From Pipra filicauda (lineage: Eukaryota; Chordata; Aves; Passeriformes; Pipridae): 64,000 nucleotides of DNA. The stretch covers positions 248,001 to 312,000 of the forward strand of contig NW_024104368.1 in assembly GCF_003945595.2 (NCBI RefSeq). Reading direction: 5' to 3'. The notes below the pieces were generated by a model. It searched no databases. It was not told where the DNA came from and saw only the letters and a list, made by a program, of their open reading frames with translations. Made by a program: the position numbers and the translations under genes. How positions within the stretch are numbered: the stretch's first letter is position 1; each line of letters starts with the position of its first letter. This document shows positions 63,214 to 64,000 of the stretch, piece by piece.

Positions 63214-64000
63214 ATGCTCCGGCTGCTCCCGCCGCTCCTGGCCCGCCTGGCCCGCGCACAGCCCCGCGCTCCCGTGCGGCGGCTGCGGCGGGGCGGGGGG
63301 CCGGCGGTGGCAGGCGGCGGGGAGGAGGAGGAGGAGCGCTTCGTGTTCCTCGAGTGCGAGCCGGACCCGGCTGAGGCGGCGGCGGCGCCGCGGCGGGAGC
63401 GGGAGCAGGAGCAGGAGCCGCGGCGGGAGCGGGAGCCGCGGCGGGAACGGGAGCCGGCCAGGCAGCGGCGGCTTCGGGGCGCAGCCGCGGGGATCCCGGG
63501 CGTGCCCGACCCGTCGGTGCCACTGAGCGGCGTGAGCTGCTCGGGCTGCGGGGCCGAACTGCAGTGCGCGGACGGCGGCGCGCCGGGGTTCATGCCGGCC
63601 GAGAAGTACCGCAGCCTGCTGTCGGAGGGCGCGGCGGGGCTGCGCGGCGCCGTGTGCCAGCGGTGCTGGGCGCTGGCGCACTACGGGCGCGCCCTGCGGC
63701 TGCAGCTGCCGCCCGACGAGCACCGGCGGGTGGTGAGCGAGGCGCTGCGCCGGCCGCCCCGCCACGGCCGCGGGCCACTGCTGCTCTACGTGCTTGACGT
63801 GCTGGAGCTGCCCGACCCGGTGCTACCGCAGGTGCCGGCGCTGCTGGGCCCCGGCGTGCCCACCTCGGGCGTGCTGGTGGTGGGCAACAAGGTGGACCTG
63901 CTGCCCGCGGACGCCCCCGGGCACCTGGGGAGGCTGCGGAAGAGGGTGGCGGAGGCCTGCGCCCAGGCCGGGCTGGCGGGCGCCGCGCTGGTGGATATCC
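63214..64000 (+). CDS. NOA1: NOA1, mitochondrial circularly permuted GTPase (N-terminal part)
   Basis: An open frame of 262 codons starts at 63214 and runs off the window edge; the human protein is about 700 residues. The Arg/Leu-rich N-terminus suits a mitochondrial targeting sequence. A low-complexity Glu/Arg linker with repeats of PRRERE (about 60-85) follows. Next comes a treble-clef zinc site (Cys109, Cys112, Cys148, Cys151). The permuted GTPase domain begins with LLLYVLDVLELP and the G4 motif NKVD at 225-228; G4 before G1 is the YqeH/NOA1 order. NOA1 supports mitochondrial ribosome assembly. This may be exon 1 only; the 3' part lies outside. Confidence 0.93.
   Translation, partial: MLRLLPPLLARLARAQPRAPVRRLRRGGGPAVAGGGEEEEERFVFLECEPDPAEAAAAPRREREQEQEPRREREPRREREPARQRRLRGAAAGIPGVPDPSVPLSGVSCSGCGAELQCADGGAPGFMPAEKYRSLLSEGAAGLRGAVCQRCWALAHYGRALRLQLPPDEHRRVVSEALRRPPRHGRGPLLLYVLDVLELPDPVLPQVPALLGPGVPTSGVLVVGNKVDLLPADAPGHLGRLRKRVAEACAQAGLAGAALVDI

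Overview
The window is avian genomic DNA. Three things point there: four 3'-end fragments of CR1 retrotransposons (the dominant interspersed repeat of birds), vertebrate gene structures with CpG-island promoters, and a near-human POLR2B protein set in short AT-rich introns. I cannot name the species.

Layout, left to right. 1-1660: an AT-rich flank, then a CpG island with a likely non-coding first exon of a minus-strand gene lying off the left edge; from human gene order my guess is HERC3. 2345-2872: a CR1 fragment. 6606-25654: a complete 23-exon minus-strand E3 ligase gene of the small-HERC family, closest to HERC5/HERC6 (RCC1-like repeats, then HECT). I reconstructed every exon; all splice phases agree and give 958 codons, with the catalytic cysteine present. 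Its CpG-island promoter carries a triple-GAAA interferon response element. Inside its intron 16, on the opposite strand, sits the bicistronic PYURF-PIGY unit (11245-12012), so the HECT-coding exons lie on both sides of a complete housekeeping gene. 25931-28313: intergenic. 28314-28993: a CR1 copy abutting the IGFBP7 CpG island. 29233-46007: IGFBP7 on the plus strand, five exons, 283 codons, with a 12.3-kb first intron holding another CR1. 46334-63012: POLR2B on the minus strand, tail to tail with IGFBP7; 25 exons giving 1174 codons, the human length. 63013-63213: a 201-bp divergent promoter with two perfect CREs. 63214-64000: the start of NOA1, cut by the window edge.

Functional grouping. The HERC/PYURF/PIGY block corresponds to human 4q22 and the IGFBP7/POLR2B/NOA1 block to human 4q12, so the gap around 25.9-28.3 kb is a junction between two segments that are separate in humans. 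The genes do not form one pathway: the window holds a probable interferon-induced ubiquitin or ubiquitin-like ligase, a GPI-anchor synthesis subunit sharing its mRNA with a mitochondrial methyltransferase chaperone, a secreted IGF-binding-like protein, an RNA polymerase II core subunit and a mitochondrial GTPase. The points most worth a second look are the nesting of PYURF-PIGY within the HERC gene, the interferon element, and a 4-nt tandem splice donor that sets the C-terminus of IGFBP7.
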